Shown here in pieces: positions 25,813 through 35,273 of a DNA stretch of 60,992 nucleotides. A model generated the notes under the pieces. That model ran no database searches and was not told the DNA's origin. It worked only from the letters and a program-made list of their open reading frames with translations. Where the stretch lies: the NCBI GenBank assembly GCA_947594845.1, contig CANQEI010000007.1:1-60992 (forward strand), written 5' to 3'. The stretch's first letter is position 1, and every line of letters begins with the position of its first letter. This stretch comes from an uncultured Clostridia bacterium. Lineage in GTDB: Bacteria > Bacillota > Clostridia > TANB77 > CAG-508. The position numbers were made by a program, and so were the translations under genes.

Positions 25813-27748
25813 AAAAGATTATAAAAAAGCAGTAGATCAAATTCATGCTAGTAAAGAACTAAAAGAAAAAACAATAAGAAAAATACAAGAAAAAAATAAT
25901 ATAGCAAAATACATAAAAATAAGAAGATGTATAGCACTTTGTGCGGTAGCATTAATAATTTTTTCTGTAGGCTTTATATATATGAACAATCAAAGAAAAC
26001 CAAAAGATATAAATCAAAATCAAATCGCAAATGCAAATAATGATTTACCAAAATTCGAAAATATGGAGCAATTAAGAGAAGCAATCCAAAAAGGATATAA
26101 TACAAATAATAGTGTAAAAGGAGACATTTTAGAGGATACAATGGCACCACGTTCTATAAATGGAACTACAGAATCAGCTACTCAACAAAAGGAAACAGAC
26201 TATTCAAAAACCAATGTACAAGTTGAAGGTGTAGATGAAGCTGATATTGTAAAAACAGACGGAAAATATATTTATTATGTCCAAAACTTAAAAGTATACG
26301 TAATAGATACTGAAAACTTATCAAACGTATCTACAATAGATTATGAAAAAGATGATGAAAATTTTAGCCCAAGAGAAATTTATATCAACGATGATAAACT
26401 TATAGTAATTGGAAATGAATATAAATATAATTATAGCAGTAGAAATTATCCTAATGCAATATATGATACAGCAAGAGCTCCAGAAGGAAATCGCGAATTT
26501 GCAAAAGCAATAGTGTACGACTTAAATAATAAAGAAAAACCTAAAAAAACGAGAGAAGTTGCAATAGATGGTTACTATAACACTTCAAGAATGATTGGAG
26601 ATAACATATATTTTATAAGTGAAAAATCAATATACTACTATGATGAAATAAAAAACATAGACGATAATGAATTATTACCATTAGTAAAAGATTCTGCATC
26701 AGATGAAAAAGAAACAACAATAAATTGTACAGACATAGTATATTTTAGAAATACAAGAAATTATACATATACACTAGTTGCTGGATTTAATGTAAACGAA
26801 AGAATTAAAGCAAATGTAGAAACTTTCTTTGGAGCAAATGGAGATGTGTATGCTAGCTCAGAAAATTTATACATAACACAAACAGAATATAATGACAATT
26901 ATACATCAGAAGAAAGCTTAATATACAAATTCAATCTAAAAGATTCAGATATAATTTTACAATGCAAGGGTTCTGTAAAAGGAGACTTAAATAATCAATT
27001 TTCAATGGATGAATATAGAGGAAACTTAAGAATTGCTACAACATCATATGGATACACAGGAAGCAAAAATCAACTATATGTATTAGATGAAAATTTAAAC
27101 GAAATAGGTAAACTTGAAGGATTGGCTAAAGGAGAAAGAATATATTCAGTAAGATTTGTAGAAAGAGTAGCATATATAGTAACATTTAAAGAAATTGATC
27201 CATTACTAGTAGTAGATTTATCTGACCCAAGAAATCCAGTACTTGAAGGCAAATTAAAAATTCCAGGATATAGCTCATACTTACATCCTTATGATGAAAC
27301 ACATATAATTGGAATAGGATATAATACAGAAACTAATAAATATGGAGGAACAACTACAAGTACAATAAAAATGTCAATGTTTGACGTATCTGATTTATCA
27401 GATCCAAAAGAAATGTTTAATGTAAGCATAGGAGATGGATATTCATATTCAGAAATTATAAATAATCATAAAGCATTATTCTATAATAAAGAGAAAAACC
27501 TAATAGGATTTCCTGTATCATCAAATGGAGAAGACTGGAAGGATAGAAAAAATATTGTTGCAATATATAAAATAGACTTAGAAAAAGGATTTGAAAAATA
27601 TGCAGACATTGTAAGAGAAAGCAATTATAAAACAAATGTAAACAGAATGATATACATAGGAGACATATTATATACATTATCAGATACAGAAATTATATCT
27701 TATGACATAAACACAACAGAGAAGATAAGAGAATTAAAATTTGAATAA
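25805..27748 (+). CDS. Membrane protein with cytoplasmic anti-sigma-like N terminus and external beta-propeller
   Basis: The protein has 647 residues. A short charged N terminus (about 1-40), suited to contact a sigma factor, precedes one membrane helix (about 42-60). The large external part matches the secreted C-terminal beta-propeller family: VEGVDEADIVKTDGKYIYYV, then repeated strands such as SARAP-free EIYINDDKLIVIGNEY, GYTGSKNQLYVLDEN and DLSDPRNPVLEGKLKIPGYS. The start is the ATG 8 bases after AGGAGG. Overlap with the sigma gene implies translational coupling. The propeller could sense a surface signal; no protease site is visible. Confidence 0.75.
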   Translation: MNKKDYKKAVDQIHASKELKEKTIRKIQEKNNIAKYIKIRRCIALCAVALIIFSVGFIYMNNQRKPKDINQNQIANANNDLPKFENMEQLREAIQKGYNTNNSVKGDILEDTMAPRSINGTTESATQQKETDYSKTNVQVEGVDEADIVKTDGKYIYYVQNLKVYVIDTENLSNVSTIDYEKDDENFSPREIYINDDKLIVIGNEYKYNYSSRNYPNAIYDTARAPEGNREFAKAIVYDLNNKEKPKKTREVAIDGYYNTSRMIGDNIYFISEKSIYYYDEIKNIDDNELLPLVKDSASDEKETTINCTDIVYFRNTRNYTYTLVAGFNVNERIKANVETFFGANGDVYASSENLYITQTEYNDNYTSEESLIYKFNLKDSDIILQCKGSVKGDLNNQFSMDEYRGNLRIATTSYGYTGSKNQLYVLDENLNEIGKLEGLAKGERIYSVRFVERVAYIVTFKEIDPLLVVDLSDPRNPVLEGKLKIPGYSSYLHPYDETHIIGIGYNTETNKYGGTTTSTIKMSMFDVSDLSDPKEMFNVSIGDGYSYSEIINNHKALFYNKEKNLIGFPVSSNGEDWKDRKNIVAIYKIDLEKGFEKYADIVRESNYKTNVNRMIYIGDILYTLSDTEIISYDINTTEKIRELKFE

Positions 27749-27764
27749 AAAATAACTAAAAATA

Positions 27765-27812
27765 AAATAAACCTAAGTTGTTAGAAAAGCTTAACAACTT
27801 GGGTTTATTTTT
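27765..27812 (+). terminator. Intrinsic terminator after the sigma/propeller operon
   Basis: A long stem pairs AATAAACCTAAGTTGTTA with TAACAACTTGGGTTTATT and ends in T residues. Confidence 0.8.
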
Positions 27813-27827
27813 ATTAATAACTAATCA

Positions 27828-27857
27828 TTGTCAAATTAAACAAAAGTATAATATAAT
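27828..27857 (+). promoter_or_regulatory. Probable sigma-A promoter of the GH30 gene
   Basis: TTGTCA at 27828-27833 and TATAAT at 27852-27857 are 18 bp apart, 21 bp before the start codon. Confidence 0.55.
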
Positions 27858-27878
27858 AAAAAAGAAAAAGGAGAGAAA

Positions 27879-29210
27879 ATGGAAATTACAAAATTTGAAA
27901 CAAATTACAAACGAAATTTATTCTTTAGCAAAACAGAAAATATAAAATCAAAAGATTATTCAATAAAGTTAGAAAAACAAGTAATAAATATATATCCAGA
28001 AATTAAATATCAATCAATAATTGGATTTGGTGGAGCCTTTACTGAAGCAACGGGATATTCATTAAATTTATTGCCATATGAAAAACAAGAAGAGGTATTA
28101 AAAGAATATTTTTCAGAAGAAGGATTAAATTATAATTTTTGCAGATTGCCAATAGGAAGTACAGACTTCTCAAAACATACATATTCCTATAGCTTAAGAC
28201 AAGATTTAGAAGATTTTACTATTGAAAATGATAGAAAATATATAATAGAAACTGTAAAAAGGACACAAAAAATTAATAACAACATAAAATTTTTATCATC
28301 ACCATGGAGTCCACCTAAATTTATGAAAAGCAATAATACATTAATTCTAGGCGGAAAACTTTTGGAAAAATATAAAGCTGCATGGGCTGAATATATTGTA
28401 AAATACATAAAAGCATATCAAAAAGAAGATATAAGAATAGAATATATGACAGTACAAAATGAACCTAATGCAGTGCAACTTTGGGAATCATGTGTATATA
28501 CACCAGAAGAAGAAGCGGATTTTGCTATAAACTATTTATTTCCAAAGTTTAAAGAAAATGAAATTGATACTAAAATATTAATATGGGATCATAATAAAGA
28601 AAAGTTATTTACAAGAGCTATGCAAGAATTAAATAGCAATGAAGCTCTAAGTGCAATAGCTGGAGTAGCCTTCCATTGGTATACGGGAGATCATTTTGAA
28701 AATATAAAATTAGTCAGAGAAGCATTTCCAGGGAAACTTTTAATTCATACAGAAGGATGTACAGGATATTCAAAATTTAATCCAAATGATGAGGTTGCTA
28801 ATGCAGAAATATATGCACATGATATGTTAGGCGATTTAAACAACGGAGTAAATGGATATTTAGATTGGAACATGATATTAGATTTTAAAGGCGGACCAAA
28901 TCATAAAATGAATTATTGTAATAGTCCGATAATGATTAATAAATCTAAAGATAATTATATAAAGAATTTAAGCTTTTATTATATAAAACATTTTAGCAAA
29001 TATATAAAACCAAATGCAAAAAGAATAGCTTTTAGTAGATATACAGAAGATATAGAAATAACAGCTTTTAAAAACGAAGATAATAGTATTTCAATTATTT
29101 TATTAAATAGAAAAGATACAAATAAAGAATATAATTTATGTATTAATAACAAAGTAATACACGACAATTTAGATAGTCATGCAATAGTAACATATTTAAT
29201 AAAAGAATAG
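27879..29210 (+). CDS. Glycoside hydrolase family 30 enzyme (glucosylceramidase-like)
   Basis: A 443-residue protein with no signal peptide. The barrel start is YQSIIGFGGAFTEATGYSLN. The acid/base is Glu195 in TVQNEPNA and the nucleophile is Glu292 in HTEGCTGYSKF. A C-terminal beta-sandwich side domain contains FKNEDNSISIILLNRKD. Family members remove beta-linked glucose or xylose from glycans or glycolipids. The lack of a signal implies action on imported oligosaccharides or glycosides. It is a lone gene with its own promoter and terminator. Confidence 0.88.
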   Translation: MEITKFETNYKRNLFFSKTENIKSKDYSIKLEKQVINIYPEIKYQSIIGFGGAFTEATGYSLNLLPYEKQEEVLKEYFSEEGLNYNFCRLPIGSTDFSKHTYSYSLRQDLEDFTIENDRKYIIETVKRTQKINNNIKFLSSPWSPPKFMKSNNTLILGGKLLEKYKAAWAEYIVKYIKAYQKEDIRIEYMTVQNEPNAVQLWESCVYTPEEEADFAINYLFPKFKENEIDTKILIWDHNKEKLFTRAMQELNSNEALSAIAGVAFHWYTGDHFENIKLVREAFPGKLLIHTEGCTGYSKFNPNDEVANAEIYAHDMLGDLNNGVNGYLDWNMILDFKGGPNHKMNYCNSPIMINKSKDNYIKNLSFYYIKHFSKYIKPNAKRIAFSRYTEDIEITAFKNEDNSISIILLNRKDTNKEYNLCINNKVIHDNLDSHAIVTYLIKE

Positions 29211-29241
29211 TGAATTGAGCTAACATGACTTTAAAATATAA

Positions 29242-29276
29242 TGGGCTGACTCATTAAAGAAGACAGCCCAATTTTA
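29242..29276. terminator. Bidirectional terminator between the GH30 gene and the small minus-strand gene
   Basis: A 7-bp G+C-rich stem TGGGCTG/CAGCCCA (29242-29248 with 29264-29270) has A/T-rich flanks on both sides. Confidence 0.65.
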
Positions 29277-29408
29277 TTGCCCTCTAGTAAGCTTTTCTAG
29301 TTCTTTACATTTGATTTTATACTCAACTTGTTGGGTTAAAAATTTATAATACAAATAGCCTTGTTCGTATTGACTTGCAGGATTAAAAGCATCTTGAAAA
29401 TCTTCCAT
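29274..29408 (-). CDS. Small protein of 44 residues, unknown
   Basis: A short reading frame begins MEDFQDAFNPASQYEQGYLY and ends KELEKLTRGQ. It is preceded by a perfect TAGGAGG with 4 bases to the ATG. It is rich in Gln, Glu and Tyr, has a charged helical C terminus and no membrane segment. It fills the space between two plus-strand genes and ends at a bidirectional terminator. I do not recognise the family. The ribosome binding site and terminator make it more convincing than its length alone would. Confidence 0.6.
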   Translation of the reverse strand: MEDFQDAFNPASQYEQGYLYYKFLTQQVEYKIKCKELEKLTRGQ

Positions 29409-29492
29409 ACTACCTCCTAAAATTGTTTTTATAAAATATATTCATTAAAAGTAAAATTTATGATAGAATGCCAATATATAAAGGAGGAAATT

Positions 29493-31265
29493 ATGAAGAG
29501 AAATGAAATTGATGAAAAATTCAAATGGAATTTAGCAGCAATGTATGAAAACAAAGAAGCTTTTATGAAAGATTTTGAAGAAGTAAAAAATGAACTACCC
29601 AATATAGAAAAATATAAAGGAAAATTTTTAGAAAATGCAGAAATATTTTTAGAATTTATGAAACTACTAGAAGAAATTAATAGAAAGCTAGAAAAAATGT
29701 ACACATATTCACATTTAGCTGTGGATGTAGAGCCAGAAAATGCAGAAATGCAGGAACTAAGTGCAAATATTTTAGGCTTATCAGAAGATGCTACAAATAA
29801 GTCTGTATTCATTGATTTAGAAATTTTAAAAAATGAAGAAAAGGCTAGAAAAATTTTAGAAGATGAGAGATGCAAAATATACACTAATATGATTAATAAT
29901 GTTCTAAGAACAAAACCACATATTTTAAGTGATGAAACAGAAGAAGTTCTAGCAAGAGCAAGTGGAGTATTAGGATCAGCATATAAAACGTATTCTAATA
30001 TTAGACCAGAATTTGAACCAGTTATAATCGATGGCAAAGAATATTTTTTAAATGAAGAAACTGCAAAAGAATTTTTGAAAAATCCAGACGAATCAATAAG
30101 AAAGCAAGCATACGAAAAATTAAACATTGTATACAAAAAATTTGCCAATATATATGCAAGTACTTTAGAAGCAACAATGAAAAAAGATGCATTTTATAGT
30201 CAAATTAGAAAATTTAAAACACCACTAGAAGCAAGTACTTTTGGAGATGAAGTATCAGAAGATTTATTCTATAAAGTGCTAGAAACAGCTAATAAAACGT
30301 ATCATGGATTTTATTTAGAATATTTAGATGCAATAAAAAAATTAATGAATAAAGAGCAACTAGAAATGTGGGACTTAAGATATCCACCAGTAAAAGAGCC
30401 AGATAAAAAATATTCTTTAGATGATGCATTTGAATTAATTTATGAGGCAACAAAAAATTTCGGAGAAAACTATAAAGAAATTATGAAAAAAGCAAGAGAG
30501 GAAAGATGGATAGACTACATGCCACATGAAGGAAAAAGGCATGGAGCATATTCTTCTGGCTGCTATGATTCGAATCCTTATATATTAACAAGCTTTAACG
30601 AAGACATTGAATCAGTATTTACATTAATTCATGAATTAGGACATTCAGCACATTCATATTTGTCAAATCACAACCAAGAATATCCAACATGTGATTATAG
30701 AATTTTTGTTGCAGAAGTTGCTTCAACAGTAAATGAAAATCTTTTAATGGAATTGCTTATAAAAAATACTTCAAATGTAGAGGAAAAGAAATTCTTGCTA
30801 TTTAGAAAATTAGATGAGTTCATTGGATGCTGCTATAGACAACCATTTTTTGCAAATTTTGAAAACATATTACATCAAAAAGCTGCTAATAATGAAGGAC
30901 TATCAAATCAAACAATAACAGATTTATATGAACAATTAACAGACGAATATTATGGTGGTAAAGTTAAGAAAAATGAACTTTCAAAATATACTTGTTATGG
31001 TGTGCCACATTTTTACTATAATTACTATGTATATAAATATACTGTTGGAATGTGTGTATCTTCTGTAATTGCTAAACGAGTATTTAATAATGACACAGAG
31101 CAAATAGAAAAATATTTGATATTCTTAAAATCTGGTTCATCAAAGAGTCCAGTTGAACTATTAACAGAAGCTGGAGTAAATCCATTAGAAGAAAAATTAT
31201 ACAAAGAAGCTTTTGAGAATTTTAAAGCTGATTTAGATGAATTCAAGAAAATGACAAATATTTAA
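29493..31265 (+). CDS. pepF: Oligoendopeptidase F (M3 metallopeptidase)
   Basis: The 590 residues show the helical N-terminal lobe of M3 peptidases and the zinc site TLIHELGHSAHSYLS (HExxH), with the third ligand glutamate about 25 residues on (VAEVASTVNEN). Late YCYGVPHFYYNYYVYKYT-like sequence forms the substrate pocket. It cuts short peptides in the cytoplasm. The start is the ATG after AAAGGAGG; 11 additional residues from an earlier in-frame ATG have no ribosome binding site. Confidence 0.95.
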   Translation: MKRNEIDEKFKWNLAAMYENKEAFMKDFEEVKNELPNIEKYKGKFLENAEIFLEFMKLLEEINRKLEKMYTYSHLAVDVEPENAEMQELSANILGLSEDATNKSVFIDLEILKNEEKARKILEDERCKIYTNMINNVLRTKPHILSDETEEVLARASGVLGSAYKTYSNIRPEFEPVIIDGKEYFLNEETAKEFLKNPDESIRKQAYEKLNIVYKKFANIYASTLEATMKKDAFYSQIRKFKTPLEASTFGDEVSEDLFYKVLETANKTYHGFYLEYLDAIKKLMNKEQLEMWDLRYPPVKEPDKKYSLDDAFELIYEATKNFGENYKEIMKKAREERWIDYMPHEGKRHGAYSSGCYDSNPYILTSFNEDIESVFTLIHELGHSAHSYLSNHNQEYPTCDYRIFVAEVASTVNENLLMELLIKNTSNVEEKKFLLFRKLDEFIGCCYRQPFFANFENILHQKAANNEGLSNQTITDLYEQLTDEYYGGKVKKNELSKYTCYGVPHFYYNYYVYKYTVGMCVSSVIAKRVFNNDTEQIEKYLIFLKSGSSKSPVELLTEAGVNPLEEKLYKEAFENFKADLDEFKKMTNI

Positions 31266-31285
31266 TCAAATTAGTTAATAAACAA

Positions 31286-31322
31286 AAAAAGAGCGAATAC
31301 AAAAATATTCGCTCTTTTTATA
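31286..31322. terminator. Bidirectional terminator after pepF
   Basis: A 14-bp perfect stem (31286-31299 with 31306-31319) with flanking A and T runs lies between convergent genes. Confidence 0.85.
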
Positions 31323-31350
31323 TAATAATAAAATTAAATATCAAACCAAA

Positions 31351-32451
31351 TTAAGAATTATGCTTTTTTATTATTACAATTATAACTAGTAATATAGCAA
31401 TTATTAAAGTGATAATAAGTATAGCTGAAAAAGCATTGCTTTTCGTAGAATTACCTAATTGAGCAGAAGAATTAGTATTAACAGAAGCTAACTTAGAAGT
31501 AACTACTTTTCTGTCAAAAGATATTTTTACATATTTCATATTTTGAGGAAGTAATACTGTATCAACAGTTGATATTGGTAGGCTAGTAATAGAAGTATCA
31601 ATAGAGACTCCATCAAATTCTGCATTTCCTTTAGAAAAATCAGAATAATTTTGTTTTATATAATAAGAAGCCCTATTATCTTTAAAGAAAGTAGCTATTG
31701 AATTTAATAAAGTTTGATAAGAATAGTTTGTAAGTTCATTTGGAGAACCAATATAAAATTCAATATTACCACTTTCAGCAACATCTTTATAAAAAATAAT
31801 ATCTTGATTTCGAGTTAAGCAATCAGCTGTATCAGAATAGAAATCAGGAGATACAATCAAAAAATTACTTTCTTCTAAAGCTTCATTTTGAACTGGAATA
31901 GACATTTTAAAAAATGGATTAATGTCAAAATTTGCGCATGTAACATCATCAATCATATAGTAATTTTTAGCTATACCATTAGCTTTTAATGAAGAATAGC
32001 AAAAAGAATCATCCAAAGCAAAAGCTATTTGAGAACCTTCTGGATTTCCTTGCATAGTAGAAATACAATCAACGAAAATAGCATTAAGAATATTATATGT
32101 TTCAGAATTACCCTTTGGGAAATGAGTAGTATATATTTTAGTTTCTGAATTATAAGTATATTCTAAAGATGTGTCATTATAAGTTAAAATAATAGAATTA
32201 TTTTTACCAGCCACTGCATTAATAGATATTCCTAAGTTTCTAATTTCAGACACATATCTACTATTATTAAAATTAGAAGGAATAGCTGTTAAGTCTATTT
32301 CTACAGCAGAAGTATTATTGTCATATATTAACTCTGTACCATAAATTTCGTTTGAAGAAACGGCATTATTATCTGTCGCATATACTCTAAAAATAAGCAT
32401 CGAAGCAAACAAAAATAATAAAATTAGACTAATAATTTTTTTGACTTTCAT
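31351..32451 (-). CDS. Exported protein with C-terminal membrane anchor, unknown
   Basis: The 366 residues have a signal peptide (1-26) and a long beta-rich external region containing Asn/Ser/Thr-rich strands. A Ser/Asn-rich spacer and a C-terminal hydrophobic helix (about 340-361) are followed by KKHNS. That leaves the body on the outer surface, held by its C terminus. There is no sortase motif and no recognised domain. It starts after AGGAGG. Confidence 0.6.
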   Translation of the reverse strand: MKVKKIISLILLFLFASMLIFRVYATDNNAVSSNEIYGTELIYDNNTSAVEIDLTAIPSNFNNSRYVSEIRNLGISINAVAGKNNSIILTYNDTSLEYTYNSETKIYTTHFPKGNSETYNILNAIFVDCISTMQGNPEGSQIAFALDDSFCYSSLKANGIAKNYYMIDDVTCANFDINPFFKMSIPVQNEALEESNFLIVSPDFYSDTADCLTRNQDIIFYKDVAESGNIEFYIGSPNELTNYSYQTLLNSIATFFKDNRASYYIKQNYSDFSKGNAEFDGVSIDTSITSLPISTVDTVLLPQNMKYVKISFDRKVVTSKLASVNTNSSAQLGNSTKSNAFSAILIITLIIAILLVIIVIIKKHNS

Positions 32452-32559
32452 AAAAATACCTCCTTATTCATGATACAAATAAAAATAAAAAAATTCAACA
32501 AAAAGGAAGACTAATATAAAAAAATGTAATATAATACAGCCAAGAAAGTTGGTGAAAAT

Positions 32560-33198
32560 TTGAATATCTATAAACCAATAATTGGAGAAGTAAAAAAAGA
32601 GGAAGACATAGAAAATGCTATAGAAATATGCAAAAAAGAAGGAATAACCATTGAAAATAAAGAATTTAATAAAATTGTAGAAAGTGAAATTAATTCTGAA
32701 GAAGTGGAGTTTGAAAAATGTATATTTAAAAATTGCAAAATATCAGGCTCTTTTAAGAATGCAGTTTTCCATGACATAATATTTGAAAATTGTGATTTTT
32801 CAAATTGTATATTTTCAGAAGGAAGTTTCATAAGAGTAGAAATAATAAATAGTAAATTTACAGGATGTGATTTTACAGATTCTAGAGTTTATCATTTTAT
32901 TGGAAAAGAAACATTATTTAGTTATGCAAACTTTTCTAATACAAATTTAGAAGAAATGATTTTTGAAAAGTGCGATTTAACATCTACAAGTTTTGAAGAA
33001 TGCAAATTTAAAAATATATATTTTGAAGAATCAAAATTAATACAAACACAATTTTTTAGAACAAAGTTAGAAAATATAGATTTTTCAAGTAATGAATTAT
33101 CTGGAATAATAACAAGTATAGAAGACATAAAAGGAGCAATAGTAAATAATTTTCAAGCAATAGAATTATCAAAACTATTAGGAATAATTATAAAATAA
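32560..33198 (+). CDS. Pentapeptide-repeat protein
   Basis: The 212 residues consist mainly of A(D/N)LxF-type pentapeptides: FENCDFSNCIFSEGSF, FTGCDFTDSRV, FSYANFSNTNL, FEKCDLTSTSFEECKF and QTQFFRTKLENIDF. These build a right-handed four-sided helix. The C terminus (GAIVNNFQAIELSKLLGI) matches the dimerising tail seen in Qnr-like proteins. Qnr-like action on gyrase is possible but not shown. The start is TTG. The HD-CYTH gene begins 13 bases later, suggesting co-transcription. Confidence 0.85.
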   Translation: MNIYKPIIGEVKKEEDIENAIEICKKEGITIENKEFNKIVESEINSEEVEFEKCIFKNCKISGSFKNAVFHDIIFENCDFSNCIFSEGSFIRVEIINSKFTGCDFTDSRVYHFIGKETLFSYANFSNTNLEEMIFEKCDLTSTSFEECKFKNIYFEESKLIQTQFFRTKLENIDFSSNELSGIITSIEDIKGAIVNNFQAIELSKLLGIIIK

Positions 33199-33211
33199 TT
33201 TGGAGGAAAAA

Positions 33212-35191
33212 ATGTCATTTGTTTTCAAGCAGACAAAAGATAAAAACATTTTAGTGCAAGATCCAATATATGGAGAGATAGTAATAGAATATCCTTTTTC
33301 TAAAATTATCCTAAGTAAAGAAATGATGAGATTAAAAGATATTACACAAACAGGATTTTCAAAATTTGATTATCCAGGAATGGAAAAGAATGAAAGACTA
33401 AGCCATAGTGCTGGTGCATATCATATAATGAAAAAAATCATCGAACATTTAGAAAAAAAAGTGAATCAGTATGGAATAAAAATTGAAGATGAAGACAAAA
33501 AAATTGCTTTAAGTGCGATTTTATTGCATGACATAGGGCATGGACCATTCTCACATTCTTGCGAAGGAGTAACTGGATATTCACATGAAAAAAGAACAAG
33601 AGATATTTTACTTGGAGACACAGAAATAAATAAAATTCTTGAAGAATTATTTGGCAAGAAAACAGTGAAAAAAATTGCTAGTTTTATTGCAGAAATAAAT
33701 GATGAAGAAATACCTAAAAATAGTTTTACAAATTTATTTAAATCACTAGTTTCACACCAAATTGATGCAGATAGATTAGATTATCTAGTAAGAGACTCAT
33801 ATTATGCAAAATTGCCAACAGCAATAGATGTAAATCGAATTATAAGTTCTTTAGGAGTTATCATAAATAGCAATCAAGAATATGAAATAACTATTGATAA
33901 ATCAGCATTAACTAGTATAGAAACAATTCTTCTTGAAAGATATCAAAGATATAGAGATTTATATTATTGCAAATCTTCAAAACTAATGGACTATTTATTT
34001 CCAAAAATTTTAGAAAAATATAAAGAAAATGCACAGAAATTTGAGAATCAAAATATACCAGATACATTCAAGCAACTGGCATTTAACCCTAAAAATATTG
34101 AACTAAATAAATTCTTAGAAATGACAGATAAACCATTTGAAGAAGCTTTTAAAATAATAGCTGATAGTAAAGTAGATCCAGTATTATCATATATTTGCGA
34201 ACCTAAGCATATTTCAGAATATGAAGTAATTCAAACAGAAACGTCAATAAAAAAATTAAAAAAGAAATTAAAAAAATTATTTCCAAATTTAGATACAAAA
34301 AATACTTTAGCAATTTTTGAATTAAATTCAAAAATAAGGTTATACAAAAAAGATGAAGGATTAAAAATTGATTATGGCTATACCATAAAAGATGTGTCTG
34401 AATCTACAAATTTAATAAGGCCACAAGAAATATTGGATAATACTTCTATAATAATGAATCTAGAAATTTTAAGATTAGAACTTGGAATTTCAAAAGAAGA
34501 ATTTGAAATTTATAAAAAGGATATACAAAAAATATTATCCGAGTTAAATAGAGAAACAGAAGAATTTGAACTAAAATACATAATTAATAAAGAAGATTTA
34601 AAAGAAATAGACATTATAAAAACATTTATAAAAAATGGTTTTGATTTAATTAATCAAGAAGAAATAGAAAATAATGATCAATATTATGATGATAAGAAAT
34701 TTAATATGTTAAGGCAAGCAGGTTCTTTAAGAATTAGAGAAATAAAAGAAAATGGAAAAATAAAAAGAAAAGGTACATATAAGAGAACTCTAAAAGAAAG
34801 TAATATATACTCATCTAGAACAGAAATTGAAGAAAATCTTCAAACCGAAAATATAAAAGAATTTATAAAATTATTAAATGATAAAAACATAAAAATAGAA
34901 ATAAAAACAGAAGACTTAAATAAAGTGTTATCAGCTAAAACAAAAAGAAAAAATATGATATTTGAACGAAAAGAAAGTAAAGTTTGCCTTTCTATAGATT
35001 ATACAAAATACGAAAATCATTTAAAAAATATTAAGTCAAGTGAGAAAATGCTTGAAATTGAAGTTATAGGAAAAGTAGCAGACAGAATAATATTAAATGA
35101 TATACATGAATTTATGCAAAAAGAATTTAAAGGAAAAATAAGACTTATTAAGCAAAGCAAATATGAAAGAGGTATAGGAAGAAAAGAATAA
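33212..35191 (+). CDS. HD phosphohydrolase (SAMHD1/YwfO-like) fused to a CYTH domain
   Basis: The 659 residues have two parts. The first, about 1-330, is an HD hydrolase with His65 in RLSHSAGAYH and the HD pair at 106-107 in LLHDIGHGPFSH, followed by SHQIDADRLDYLVRDSYYA, typical of dNTP triphosphohydrolases. A helical linker follows. From about residue 448 there is a CYTH-like triphosphate tunnel domain with the ExExK motif EFELK, then DKKFNMLRQAGSLRIR, GTYKRTL and alternating charged strands. Both halves act on triphosphates in known families. The start is the ATG after GGAGG. Confidence 0.8.
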   Translation: MSFVFKQTKDKNILVQDPIYGEIVIEYPFSKIILSKEMMRLKDITQTGFSKFDYPGMEKNERLSHSAGAYHIMKKIIEHLEKKVNQYGIKIEDEDKKIALSAILLHDIGHGPFSHSCEGVTGYSHEKRTRDILLGDTEINKILEELFGKKTVKKIASFIAEINDEEIPKNSFTNLFKSLVSHQIDADRLDYLVRDSYYAKLPTAIDVNRIISSLGVIINSNQEYEITIDKSALTSIETILLERYQRYRDLYYCKSSKLMDYLFPKILEKYKENAQKFENQNIPDTFKQLAFNPKNIELNKFLEMTDKPFEEAFKIIADSKVDPVLSYICEPKHISEYEVIQTETSIKKLKKKLKKLFPNLDTKNTLAIFELNSKIRLYKKDEGLKIDYGYTIKDVSESTNLIRPQEILDNTSIIMNLEILRLELGISKEEFEIYKKDIQKILSELNRETEEFELKYIINKEDLKEIDIIKTFIKNGFDLINQEEIENNDQYYDDKKFNMLRQAGSLRIREIKENGKIKRKGTYKRTLKESNIYSSRTEIEENLQTENIKEFIKLLNDKNIKIEIKTEDLNKVLSAKTKRKNMIFERKESKVCLSIDYTKYENHLKNIKSSEKMLEIEVIGKVADRIILNDIHEFMQKEFKGKIRLIKQSKYERGIGRKE

Positions 35192-35223
35192 TACATTAGG
35201 AAAAATAAACGTTCTAATACAAC

Positions 35224-35265
35224 CCTCCACAGAATACTATTAAACAAAGTATTCACAAGTGGAGG
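35224..35265 (+). promoter_or_regulatory. Hairpin burying the spoIIID ribosome binding site
   Basis: An outer stem CCTCCAC/GTGGAGG (35224-35230 with 35259-35265) includes the entire GGAGG of spoIIID. An inner stem GAATACT/AGTATTC (35232-35238 with 35248-35254) extends it with a 9-base loop. Candidate -10-like sequences (AATACAAC at 35216, AATACTAT at 35233) lie beside or within the left arm, so a transcript begun there could lack part of the hairpin. Confidence 0.6.
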
Positions 35266-35273
35266 TTTTCTTT

